From Lactarius indigo (Eukaryota > Basidiomycota > Agaricomycetes > Russulales > Russulaceae): 64,000 nt of DNA. The notes beneath the pieces are model-generated. The model ran no database searches. It saw nothing but the letters and a program-made list of their open reading frames with translations, and was not told where the DNA came from. Where the stretch lies: contig JAFKAC010000067.1 in the NCBI GenBank assembly GCA_025766275.1, positions 186,001 to 250,000 of the forward strand. Reading direction: 5' to 3'. A program made the translations under genes and the position numbers. Shown here piece by piece: positions 25,901 to 36,213 of this stretch (position 1 is its first letter; each line of letters starts with the position of its first letter).

Positions 25901-28223
25901 TTTCCTTAGATCGTCTTAGAACCTCTTTAGATGGGTGTCTGAGGCGACGATGCATAAGGTCATAATCTACATTTTGCAATGCAGATATGTTTGCACATTG
26001 CGACTCAATTAGAGTAGAAATAGAGGCATCTAGCCAATATAGTGATTGTCTGTGAATTAGGGGTTTACATTGGACAATTGTTTTATTTTTTCTTAGCAAG
26101 GTTATATGCTGCGAATTCCCCAAAACACGCAATCCTTGCTGTAGAAAGACTCCCATTGATAAAAGCTGCGTGCTCATAGAGGGTATGTGAAAGACTGGAT
26201 GAACTCGTGTAGTTACAAGCTTATCTGCGAGATAATGCTCAAGCAAGACAGTTCCTATTCCTTCAACATATATCATGTGAGCCGCAGTTTTAACAGGTAT
26301 TCTTTCAGACTTGGGTAGTGACTTATACTCGATAAAATCACTAATTTGGTTGGTAAAATGTGCTGAGGCTCCTGAGTCAAGGAGCCACATATTTTTTGTA
26401 TGCTTCAGACATTCTGCGCATTGACTGAAGTACTCATTATGCTCACACTCAAGAAAATCGAGAAGAGCGCTGCTAATATTGTACATTTCAGACAACTTCG
26501 TTACATGCGACACTACTACGTTATTATTAAATCTGCCACCCTTTAGACTTCTTGGGGGCAGGGCTAATTCTAGAACATTGTCAGCATGTAATAAGCAAAA
26601 TGAAGGAGTTATGTACTCTTCTTCATCGGAACCCCAATCCAGGACCTCATCTGGACCGGTTAGAAAGTGTTCGGGGGTTTCTGCCCGCGAGCCTGGCAGA
26701 GATACCAAAGTACCAAAGTCGGGGTGCGTTGGAAGCCCCTGAGATTGTAGGAATTGCTGGTTTCTAGTCCATGCGGCAAGAATTAGTTCGTGAGAAGGAA
26801 CTCTTGGAATAGAACTGGAACCAGTAAATCCCGGTTGTTCCCACATTTTTGTTATCTCCTCTGCCTCAACTGTCTCCAGATCGACGTAATCAGGAGTCTG
26901 AGCTCGGCAATCTGTTACCGAGTCAAGATCCGATACTGTCAAATCACTTAAGTCTATTTGCAGGGCATTAGATGACTCACTGCAATAGGCGGCAATCTCA
27001 GAGTCGTCTAGACTCTCAATATCAACTATTGGTTGTGTGCCCGCTGGAGGCGGTCACGACATATCAACGTCGAAATCGGAGTCATATTCTTCATCAATAA
27101 ACTTCTCAATCCGAGGGCGCATTTGTGCATCCACATTGGTGAAGCGCTGCTCAAGCATCTTCACAGTCTGAACTGTAGCAGGTACATTCAGCCGCTCTGC
27201 GAGTGTCATAGCGGTATTAACGGAAGGAAAGAAGCCAGGAGACCTCTGAGGGGTAGAGGATTCGACTTCTGTACGAGTAGAGACCCCAGATGACCCAATA
27301 TGGATCACCTTATGAGAAGTAGGTGGAGATAGTGCGGCAACGGAAGCTATGTGGGAATACTGGGGAGCACCGCCACGCGCTTTGCCTTTCCCTTTTCCTC
27401 TGCCTCGACCGGATCCACGTCCTCCGCGCTGCCGGTTAGGCTGCTGCTGGGAAGACGGACCAGGGGCATTGGAAGTAGAAGGCTGCAGCTGCTGCTGACT
27501 ACCCTGCTTAGAAAAGCGAGGGTTATCACGCTTGTGCTTAACGGCAGAAAGCTTCTGCGCGTTATGAGCACCCTTATGCTGTCCGTGATTAGTTTTGGTC
27601 TCAAACTGCCCAATGACTACAGAAGCAACTGAGTCAAGTTTGAGATCCGTAGTGGCAGTGGCACTACAGATAATGGGAATGAGATTCTCCCATTTCTGAG
27701 GAAGAGCGGACATGGCGATTAACGCCTGAAGGGGGGGCTTAATAGCAAGCGTCGTAGCATTAGCACCAGTGCCGACAGTTATTGCACCGAGACGAGAAAA
27801 GGCAGCTGCCATCTTCTCAAATGTTGCGACAGGGTTCTGGTTAGGATTGAAGCGAATAGAAATTGCTTCTTTAAAGTCCTTGTAGATGCAGGGTAAAGAG
27901 ACCGCTCCATAGTGATCTTTAACCGCATTCCAGAGAACCTGGGCAGAGGTACCAGTAACAGCTTGCTGGATCGCAGGAGAAAGATGAAGGGTAAGATTAC
28001 CCCTAGCCATTTCATCACTACGACGCCAAGCAGCTTGAACGTCGGCAGCAGCGGTTGTGTCGAGAGGGATAGATCCATCGACATAACCCCAGAGTCCTTG
28101 GGACATGAAGAAGGCTTGCATGGCATTCGACCAGATGGCCCAGTTAGAGCCATCAAACACGGGGACAAGAGCAGTAAGTTGCGAGGACATAGTTGGTGAT
28201 AAATCTGTTGGCTTTGAGAACAT
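22929..28223 (-). pseudogene. Copia element 1 gag-pol polyprotein with three TGA stops
   Basis: A single frame of about 1765 codons from ATG 28223, interrupted by TGA at 27054-27056, 25329-25331 and 23565-23567. Gag (28223 to about 27050) has no CCHC knuckle; instead it has an RGG/GRGRG-rich basic segment. Next come protease (LLDSGASAHFTN), the pre-integrase HH-CC block (CPGCAQGKMPAA), integrase core (IHSDLKS, MSDAGGEYKSD, QQNGRAERFMR), reverse transcriptase (VIFYVDDVLFLG) and RNase H (AYTDSDWASD, LSSTEAEYMSL). Contexts suggest the stops replace Arg or Trp (GT-stop-PDIAYA, RLQ-stop-QTPYK), consistent with C-to-T changes. The final stop may be this TGA (22929-22931) or a TAA about 24 nt further. 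Inactive copy. Confidence 0.92.
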
Positions 28224-28555
28224 CAGTATCAGAGTTTCATCGTAATACTGAGTGAGATAATAAAGCCAGCATTAATCCGTTCGACTACAGAGCGAACTCT
28301 GCAGACTTTGGTCTTTGGAGACTACCATAGTCTATGCCAAAAGAACTGCTCGACCATGTCAACGTTAGACAGTGGGCCAAGTCTGTGTACTCCTCTAGAG
28401 TACAATACTGGGTCTGTTATGAACCAGGGCGCCTTCCAGGGTCTGTTCGCTGTGTCTCATAACAAATCTGCTCTTCCATAGGAGATACAGATAGTATGAG
28501 TGCGCCACCACTGGATGCTACTTCGTCAAGAAGTGCAACGGCAAGCCCTGTAACA

Positions 28556-28567
28556 GGGCCCATAACC
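28556..28567 (-). other. Primer binding site of copia element 1 (initiator tRNA-Met anticodon region)
   Basis: The minus strand reads GGTTATGGGCCC directly after the 5' LTR. It is complementary to GGGCCCAUAACC around the CAU anticodon of initiator tRNA-Met, as known for Drosophila copia. Confidence 0.8.
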
Positions 28568-28725
28568 TGTTGCGCAGCAAAAGCCCTACAGGCTAAAGCG
28601 CAGCACGCAGGAGGGACGTTCTCACCTTTGCAGTAGGTTGAGAGACTGTTTTAGAGGGGAGAGTGTGCACAAGTGAAGAGGGGTGAAGTTCTGTATTCGC
28701 CTCCCTCCCCATAGGAGGATATTTA
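28568..28725 (-). repeat. 5' LTR of copia element 1, inner half
   Basis: Matches the start of 22057-22457. Interrupted at ATTTA (28721-28725) by copia element 2. The other half is 35106-35348. Confidence 0.92.
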
Positions 28726-29351
28726 TGATGAACAGCACACAAGAAGGATATACTCACAGTGGCAAGAAGACTGTGGTGAGATATATCAAGGTGGCTGGAA
28801 GCAGCAACAGGGAAGTCTAGCAGAGTGAAGCAGAGATGAAGTCTGGCACACAAGCAGTGAGAACTGATGTTATTACATTGGAGAGAAGGGAGCTTACCTG
28901 GCACACAAGCAGTGAGAACTGATGTGGACCAGGAGCGTACATGGTACTCTACTTATACACTTTCTGGTAGTGACACTGTACAAGGGTTGTAACACTAAGT
29001 CACGCAGTACAAGGAAGTATTGTTCTACAAACGGACAAAGGAGTGGACGTTCTGAGAACAAGGAAAGAAAGAATAAGGAGAGTCCAGAAGCAAATGATAT
29101 CATAGTGACATCATAATAAAGATAAAGCTAAGTACGGAACAAAGGAAAGTACAAAGGCGTTATACAACGCAGAGTCCGGATGTATGATGTCATAGAAGTA
29201 CAGTGATGTCATAGATGACGCAATAGTAAGTCCAGATTGTACAGATCAAACAGTATCTAATCTACAAGTCCTGTATATCTAATCTAAAGCAGTCCATGCT
29301 GCAAGTCCGGTCCGTACGAGCCGCTAAGTGCGCAAGGGTCACTTATCAACA
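28726..29351 (-). repeat. 3' LTR of copia element 2 (family C LTR)
   Basis: Plus-strand ends TGATGAACAGC and TTATCAACA. It contains a spaced duplication of about 29 bp bearing splice-like borders, a TATA-like element (minus strand GTATAAGTAG near 28957) and several TGAYRTCA palindromes. Confidence 0.95.
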
Positions 29352-29364
29352 TCTCCCCGTGATC
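29352..29364 (-). other. Polypurine tract of copia element 2
   Basis: The minus strand reads GATCACGGGGAGA immediately before the 3' LTR. The same sequence precedes the 3' LTR of copia element 3 (58749-58761). Confidence 0.8.
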
Positions 29365-29370
29365 TACAAT

Positions 29371-32300
29371 CTAAGTACACTCGAGTCCCATGTCATCGTT
29401 GTGCTTCTGTAGCAGGACACGCGGTAGTGACTTTGTGAAGCCGTCCGCAACCATATCCACAGTAGGAGTTCTAATGAGGGTGATGGTCCCCTTTTCGATG
29501 TACTCCCGAATGACATGATGCCGTATGGCAATGTGCTTAGACCGTCTCCCAGTGACAGGGTTCAAGGCCAAGTCAATGGCACCCTTATTGTCACCATGCA
29601 GTGGGATGGGGTCGTCGACCTCGTACCCGAGTTCCATGAGGAAGCTCTGATACCACGCAGCCTGGTTAGCCGCGTCAGTCATGGCCATGTATTCCACTTC
29701 CATTGTGTTTTGGGCAACAGTCTTTTGCTTGCGCGAAGACCAGCTTATTGCACCGTTAGCTAGTAAGAACACATAACCAGAGGTGGAGTGGCGGTCATCA
29801 GTCTGATCAGCCAGACTGGAATGAGTGTAGCCGTGAAGGCCATCGCCATTGGCGCCATCATAGACAATACGCATGTCGATAGTTCCCACTAAGTAGGACA
29901 GGACATACTGCGCAAGTCGCAGATGTTGTGGTGAAGGGTTCGCTGCGTACTGCGCCAAACGTGACACAGCGAAAGAGATATCTGGCCTAGTGCCAATCTG
30001 CACATAAAGCAGACTCCCAATCAAGGACTGGTAGTGAGAGATATCTGAGGCAGTTGCCTGCAACGTATATTTAACCAGGTGCTCGTCAGCACCAGCGGGC
30101 AAGGGTGTGTTGTGTGGTGTGGTGTCAGACATGCCAAAGCGTTCAAGGACATCCTTGATGTAGCCAGACTGATCTATTTCGATGCGTCTAAGGGAGCGGT
30201 CGCGTACAATGCGCATACCAAGATAAGACTCTATCTCCCCGAGATCTGTCATCTCATAGCGTTCAGACAAGTCCGACTTCAAATGCTTGATACCACTCAG
30301 CGAGGGACCCAGTATAGTGATGTCGTCAACGTAGACAATAATGAAGAGTGGATCATACCCCTCCCGTTGAGGCATCACATATATGCCAGCATCAGCAAAC
30401 GTCCGCTTGAAGCCGAGTGCAGTGAGCACTCCATGGAATTGCAAGTTCCATGCGCGGGAGGCCTGTTTGAGACCATAGATCGCCTTAACCAGGCGACACA
30501 CCTTCGTCTCAGAGCCAGTGACAGTGAAACCTTGTGGCTGCTCCATGTAAATCTCCTCGTCAAGCACGCCATTGAGAAAAGCAGACTTAACATCCATCTG
30601 ATGGATGTGCCAGTCCTCCAGCGCGGCCAACGCCAGAAGTAAACGTAGCGACTCAAATCGTGCGACGGGAGAGAAGGTTTCATCAAAATCTACGCCAGGG
30701 ATCTGCGTGAATCCCTTAGCCACCAAGCGAGCTCTGTAGCGGCCATCCGCTTTGAGCTTGAAGACCCATTTGGATTTTACTGCCTTACGATTAGGCAGGA
30801 GATCCACTAACTCCCAAGTCCCATTCTTAGCTAGGGCGTCCATTTCATACTGACACGCCTTAGTCCACTCATCTGCAGCTGCAGACCGCATGGCCTCTGC
30901 ATAGGTTGCAGGGTCTCGGCCCACAAAGGCAGCAGCCAGTAACTCCGCATACCCTAGACGCCTGCCGCGCCATGCCGCATTGTCCGCATTGAAGTAACGC
31001 GGATTAGGCACAGGGACACGAGCAGTGCGCCTTGGTGCATTGTCCATCTCGCGCAACAGCTGACTACGCTGTGCACGATCCTCAAATCCCCCAGGCATTT
31101 CTGGTGAGGGAGGAGGGACATGGCGCATAATGCGCGTTGCACTAGGACGCGGCGGGGGAGAAGTGGGAGTGGCTTGCTCATGCTTTGGTGTGGTGGGCGG
31201 AGCCGGCAGAGCAGGTGGTGGAGTGGTGGGGCGCGGTTGGACTTGTGGGGGGTCTAGGAGCTTTTCGACATCCTCCTCCTCACTACTGCTGGAGTGTGCA
31301 GGGGAGGGGGCTCGCATTGGTGGTAACGCCGGTGGGTGAGGCACGGCAGTCACTGTTGTGCTAGGCACGACTGGTGGTGAAGGTGTGGGGTGTGTCTCAA
31401 CACCCTGGAGGGACGGGAAGCTACTCTCGTCGAATGTCACATCCCTGGACACTCGGACGGAGCGGGTTGAGCGGTCCCAGAGCTTATAGCCCTTAGATTC
31501 GGGCTCAAACCCAATAAGCGTGACCTCAATGGCCTTCGCATCCAATTTGCGACGCTTATCAGCGGGTACGTGCATGTACCCCTTGCATCCGAAGATGCGA
31601 AGATGTGAGACATCAGGCACTTTGCCAGAGTGCCAGAGCTCATAGGGAGTGCGCCACTTAAGCCCACGGACTGGAGAGCGGTTATAGATGTGCACAGCTG
31701 CGCACACCGCATGCTCCCAGAAGCCTTTAGACATGCCAGCTGTGTGGAGCATGGACATTGCCTTATCCATAATGGTGCGGTTAAACCGCTCGGCTTTCCC
31801 GTTGGACTGTGGTGAACCCGGCATCGTGAGGTGATGCTCTATCCCTTTCTGCTTAAGAATGTCCTGCGTGACACTCGACATGTACTCGCCACCGCGGTCA
31901 GAGTGCAGAGCGCGCAATTTATGGCCAGACTGGGTTTCACCCCAGGCCAAATACATCTGCAGCGACTTAGCAAACTGGTCCTTCGACTTAAGGAAGTGTA
32001 CCACAGTGAAATTAGTGTGGTCGTCTATGAAGGTGGCAGTGTAGGTCGAGCCTTGCAAGGACTGAGTCTGCATAGGACCGGCGAGGTCACTGTGCATGAT
32101 CTCAAATTGACGGGTTGTTCTCTTGTTGGAGGACGCAGAAAAGGGTTGGCGAGTGGACTTGCCCATCTCGCACCCACGGCAGACTGTGTGGGCCGTGGTA
32201 GAGCTATCTATGTCCATGCCAGTAGTGGCAGAGGGACCATGCGCCTTCAGTGCCGCAGAGGAGATGTGTCCCATGCGTTGATGCCAGATATCAAGTGTGG

Positions 32301-33692
32301 CAGCACTTGATTTTGTGTGGGCGTTGAGGCCGACACTGGCTGCGTCCAACCAGTAAAGGTTGTCCTCAAGGTAGCCTTTGGCCACACACTTTTGGTTGAT
32401 AGATATTTTAAATGAGCCACTATCAAAGGCAATTTCAGCACCCTTTTGTGCTAGGGCGCGCGTCGATAAGAAGCGCGTCTTCACCTGTGGTAGGTGTAGC
32501 ACATTACTGAGGGTGATAGAGATGCCCTGGCTCGTTGTAAAGACGACAGACCCGACACCCACTTGGTCTATAGTAGACTTATCACCCAGGCGTACAGTGC
32601 CTTTAGTTGGGGTGTAGTCTTTGAAGTCAGACCGATGTGGTGTAATGTGGTGTGTAGCACCACTGTCCATCATCCAACGCACACGCAAGGCAGCATACAA
32701 GGCAACAGAAATAGATTGAGAAGCCCAGTCTATGGCGGGCTCTTCGACCTCGTTAATGGAGGCGGTGGTAGGTACAAGAATATGACTATTTGCGGCCTTG
32801 TTGCCTGCCTTCTCCTTCTCCTTTGCGTCAGCCTCATCCTTCTTTTTCTTCCTGCAGTCAGGCTTGATGTGGCCCTTTTTGTTGCAATAGTGACAAGTTA
32901 GACCAGAGTGGTCCTTCTTGCCCTTTTTGCCCGTCGGCTTGACGGGGGCCACCTTGTTGAGGGAAGAGCCAGAGGGCCCAGCGCGGCGAGCTTCTTCCGA
33001 CACTATGCGCGCTATGATCTCAGTGTGCTTGAGTGTGGAAGGGGCCCCACTGGCGAGGATGGTAGAGGCCAATACCTCATAAGAGGGCGGCAGCGCGTGG
33101 AGGAGAATGAGGCAGTATTGGATGTCAGAGACACCCATCTGCGCGTTGGAAAGGGCAACCCTAAGCTCATTGAGCTTGGCCAGCTGAGCGGCCATGGGTG
33201 CGGAGTCGTCGAGGCGGCTTGCGTTAACTGGATCCACAAGTTAAAGATGGTGGTGCTGCCCGAGGCACCAGCGTATACGTCTCTCAGCTTGTCCCACTTT
33301 GCCTTGAAAGTGGCATAGACAATATTGTCCGCCACAAGGGAGTAGACATCTGGCTTTAAGTAAAGGCGGAGGTACGCCTTGGAGCGACGCTGGACTGAGT
33401 CCCACTCATCGGTAGTGATGCCAGATGGGGGTGTGTCCAAGGTGAACACATCTTCAGCCTCATGCAGCGTGAGGATAGCCTCAATGGTCCCAGACCATTC
33501 GTTCCAGCCAGTGCCGTTAAACTGAGTGAGATGGATGCCAGATGGCATGCTGAAGTTGGAACTGTGGGCTTGAGAGAGGCGTGTGGAGGGTGTGGACCCA
33601 GAAGGAGGAGGGAGTGAGCCTCCTGCAGAGCCACCGGTGGGGCTGGGAGGAGCACCAGCACCAGCAGCAGGGGTAGAAGATGAACCAGACAT
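29371..33692 (-). pseudogene. Copia element 2 gag-pol, frameshift in gag, pol frame full-length
   Basis: Gag begins at ATG 33692 (Ser/Pro/Gly-rich start, then FNGTGWNEWSGTIEAIL) and loses frame near 33210-33222. Copia element 3 has one extra base there, which identifies a deletion. The continuing frame (33237-29371, 1288 codons) holds a CCHC knuckle (CHYCNKKGHIKPDC), protease (MDSGATHHI), integrase (HQRMGHISS, MHSDLAGP, LHSDRGGEY, NGKAERFNR), a Pro-rich linker, reverse transcriptase (FIIVYVDDITILG) and RNase H. The RNase H block reads GYTHSSLADQ where the sister copy has GYTDSSLADQ, so a catalytic Asp is lost. There are no premature stops in pol. It could be mobilised in trans but probably not by its own products. 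Confidence 0.93.
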
Positions 33693-34462
33693 TGGGATGA
33701 TTTATCTATCGCCGAGGAGCAGTCAGCGATAGTGCTTCATATTTTGCAAGACAAAGATAGAGGGGGTACCACTCCTGTCTGTGATTCTGTAAGGCCAGAA
33801 CGCTAACGCGTCCTGCCTCCTGATAGTATGCCAGTGATACAAGGGCTAGGCCCAGGTTGGAAGAGTCCCTTTGCCATACCATGAGCTAGCTGCCAGCCAG
33901 GATGTGTCTTAGGACACAGCTCAAATGGTTTGCGTCAGGGGGAAGGTGAAGGGAATGCTTTCAGAGCCCAAGGCTGTCTACCTCAGCCTTCTCGGCCTGT
34001 TGGTTGCCTCATTGCCACAAGTGGCTTTACTGAATCCTTTCCCATTGCCGCTACAAGGCAGGTATCTGGTTGCAGAACACCACAGTGGTGAACACCCCCC
34101 AGAGCCTGAACCAGGTTTTACACTCCCATGGTGAGGAGATCCTGCGCCCAGTGTGGAGCACCAGAGACAGCTGGCGCTAAGCTCCACAATACACAACCCA
34201 GTGGGTCATGCACGCCTGGATATTTTGAAGTTAAGGGGCTACCAGACCCAGTCTCCTTGCGCATAGCGCAGGGGCTAGGAAAACAGTAGGGGTGAAAGTA
34301 GGACTACTGGGCAGTACATACACAGGAGGTTCCTAAGCAGAGACAAGTGGCGCCCCACTGTCCTCTGCCTTGGGCAAGGCTGGTAAGGCCCCAGACAGAC
34401 CTTAGCCTGGTGTGTCCTCCTAGGAAGACAGTGACCAGCCAAGTGGAGTGGCTAGGGCACCA
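33693..34462 (-). other. Copia element 2 leader, non-coding
   Basis: About 770 bp between primer site and gag with no meaningful open frame. It is closely similar to the leader of copia element 3 (53028-53798). It probably holds packaging signals; that is an inference from position. Confidence 0.6.
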
Positions 34463-34474
34463 GGGCCCATAACC
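34463..34474 (-). other. Primer binding site of copia element 2
   Basis: The minus strand reads GGTTATGGGCCC adjacent to the 5' LTR. It matches the anticodon region of initiator tRNA-Met. Confidence 0.82.
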
Positions 34475-35100
34475 TGATGAACAGCACACAAGAAGGATAT
34501 ACTCACAGTGGCAAGAAGACTGTGGTGAGATATATCAAGGTGGCTGGAAGCAGCAACAGGGAAGTCTAGCAGAGTGAAGCAGAGATGAAGTCTGGCACAC
34601 AAGCAGTGAGAACTGATGTTATTACATTGGAGAGAAGGGAGCTTACCTGGCACACAAGCAGTGAGAACTGATGTGGACCAGGAGCGTACATGGTACTCTA
34701 CTTATACACTTTCTGGTAGTGACACTGTACAAGGGTTGTAACACTAAGTCACGCAGTACAAGGAAGTATTGTTCTACAAACGGACAAAGGAGTGGACGTT
34801 CTGAGAACAAGGAAAGAAAGAATAAGGAGAGTCCAGAAGCAAATGATATCATAGTGACATCATAATAAAGATAAAGCTAAGTACGGAACAAAGGAAAGTA
34901 CAAAGGCGTTATACAACGCAGAGTCCGGATGTATGATGTCATAGAAGTACAGTGATGTCATGGATGACGCAATAGTAAGTCCAGATTGTACAGATCAAAC
35001 AGTATCTAATCTACAAGTCCTGTATATCTAATCTAAAGCAGTCCATGCTGCAAGTCCGGTCCGTACGAGCCGCTAAGTGCGCAAGGGTCACTTATCAACA
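34475..35100 (-). repeat. 5' LTR of copia element 2
   Basis: 626 bp, one visible difference from 28726-29351. Ends at TTATCAACA, followed by the ATTTA duplication. Confidence 0.95.
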
Positions 35101-35105
35101 ATTTA

Positions 35106-35348
35106 TGCTCTATGGCACCACCATGTCCATTTGCGCAAAAGTGATGAGTAAAGGTGTCCACAATATTGCGTTTTTACACACGCCTGATGTGTTTCGCGCT
35201 TCTGAGACAGTCATGAGACTTCTCCTCATCACCGGACATGATACACCCACTACCGTACGTATCCTGACTTGCCTAATATGGTAAACATAGTACCGTAATG
35301 TCGTAACTGCTATAGATAAGGTCCTTATGTACTTATCACGTTCCAACA
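35106..35348 (-). repeat. 5' LTR of copia element 1, outer half
   Basis: Continues the LTR interrupted at 28725 and ends CGTTCCAACA before GATAT (35349-35353). It aligns with 22215-22457. Confidence 0.92.
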
Positions 35349-35470
35349 GATATATCCTCTTCCTTCCACTTGGTGTAGTAGAGGTTGTTGGTGAGAGAAA
35401 AATAGGGGTCGAAGAAGTATACAGGAACGTGGGCTTTTTCTTCTGGTGTGAGAGGTCGCTGTGTATTCAT
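35349..35470 (-). pseudogene. Gypsy gag, N-terminal piece cut off by copia element 1
   Basis: ATG at 35470, about 40 codons including EEKAHVPVYFFDPYF and YYTKWKEED, then the GATAT duplication. With the insertion removed the frame continues into 22051-20623 without a shift. The ATG lies 3 nt past the stop of the preceding leader frame (35474-35476), a stop-then-start spacing that would suit reinitiation. Confidence 0.75.
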
Positions 35471-35473
35471 ACA

Positions 35474-36175
35474 CTAGTTCTGTAGACGGGTGACAGTCCA
35501 ACTGTCTATGTTCCAGGGGTAATAAACCTTATAGGTGGGGAGTAAGATGGCACGGTCTGGGTGGTTGGTCCTTTGTTGTCGATGGATCCAATGGTATTCT
35601 TCCCAAATACCAAAGTGGGTTAGGATGGTTTTACTTCTCCACAAGAAGTCTTGGAAATATAAGGGGCTGGTGGTGATTTCAGTTGCCCTAGTGAGTGGTT
35701 GGGCAAAGAACAGTGTTTCATTGGTGTGTCGGTTTTGATAGAGGAGGGTGCAGTGACGCTTGAAGACGTCGAGTTCTCTGGGGGTTCGTGTGGGTAAACT
35801 TTTGGTTACTAGGATTGCCTTGGGGAGGTGACAGTAAATTTCTCTGGGTTGGGTTTCTAGGTATTGCGCTTCATCACTACTGGTGGTGTGTTGCCTAGGG
35901 ATGTCTTGGATGCTAGGGAAAACTGGTTTGTTTGGACTGGATTGGTTAATGCTAGGGATTTGACTAGGGGTTCATTGATGGACGCGTGCTGCTTGTCTTG
36001 GGATTACTGGGGTGGTATTTGTGGAGGTAAGGGGACGGGTGTCTACTTGGGGACGGTGATGTCGTCTTCTTGTAGTGTGTTGAGTGGAAGCCAGGGTGAT
36101 TGCCCAGTTTGTGATGGGTTCCAGGTTGATGTTTGACAGGTATAATTTTCCCGGGTTTTCGCTTAAAGTTGTGAC
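35474..36175 (-). CDS. Gypsy leader ORF3, unknown function
   Basis: A frame reading as plausible protein (KLYLSNINLEPITNWAITL, REIYCHLPKAILVTKS, RATEITTSPLYFQDFLW, HFGIWEEYHWIHRQQ, YKVYYPWNIDSWTV) ends in TAG at 35474-35476. It has one internal TGA and no clear ATG. It lies in the -1 frame relative to ORF2, and ORF2 ends at the same GATTTTTAG sequence that ends gag. One TAA lies between. No family recognised. It is gypsy-internal by position, so a structural or regulatory element protein is more likely than a host gene. Confidence 0.5.
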
Positions 36176-36213
36176 TTAACACTTTTCAGCAAAAGTAGGT
36201 CCCAACAAAATTT

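Larger units (their letters stand above)
28726..35100 (-). mobile_element. Copia element 2, youngest insertion in the left nest
   Basis: A 6375-bp element bounded by ATTTA (28721-28725 and 35101-35105). LTRs of 626 bp (28726-29351 and 34475-35100) differ at one position by eye (29213/34962 region, A versus G), so insertion is recent. Polypurine tract 29352-29364, gag-pol 29371-33692, leader 33693-34462, primer site 34463-34474. Two defects make autonomy unlikely: a one-base deletion in gag and His in place of the first RNase H Asp. Confidence 0.95.
22057..35348 (-). mobile_element. Copia element 1, nested in gypsy gag, 5-bp TSD
   Basis: Bounded by GATAT at 22052-22056 and 35349-35353 (perfect TSD). 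The 3' LTR is 22057-22457 (401 bp). The 5' LTR is 28568-28725 plus 35106-35348, split by copia element 2. The internal gag-pol frame is 22929-28223 with three TGA stops. A purine-rich tract (22458-22468) precedes the 3' LTR and an initiator-tRNA primer site (28556-28567) follows the 5' LTR. LTR halves differ at about six positions. Confidence 0.93.

Noticed and set aside
28838..28925. Spaced direct repeats resembling a CRISPR unit
   Set aside because: Only two repeats, inside an LTR and present in its dispersed copies; a fungal genome.
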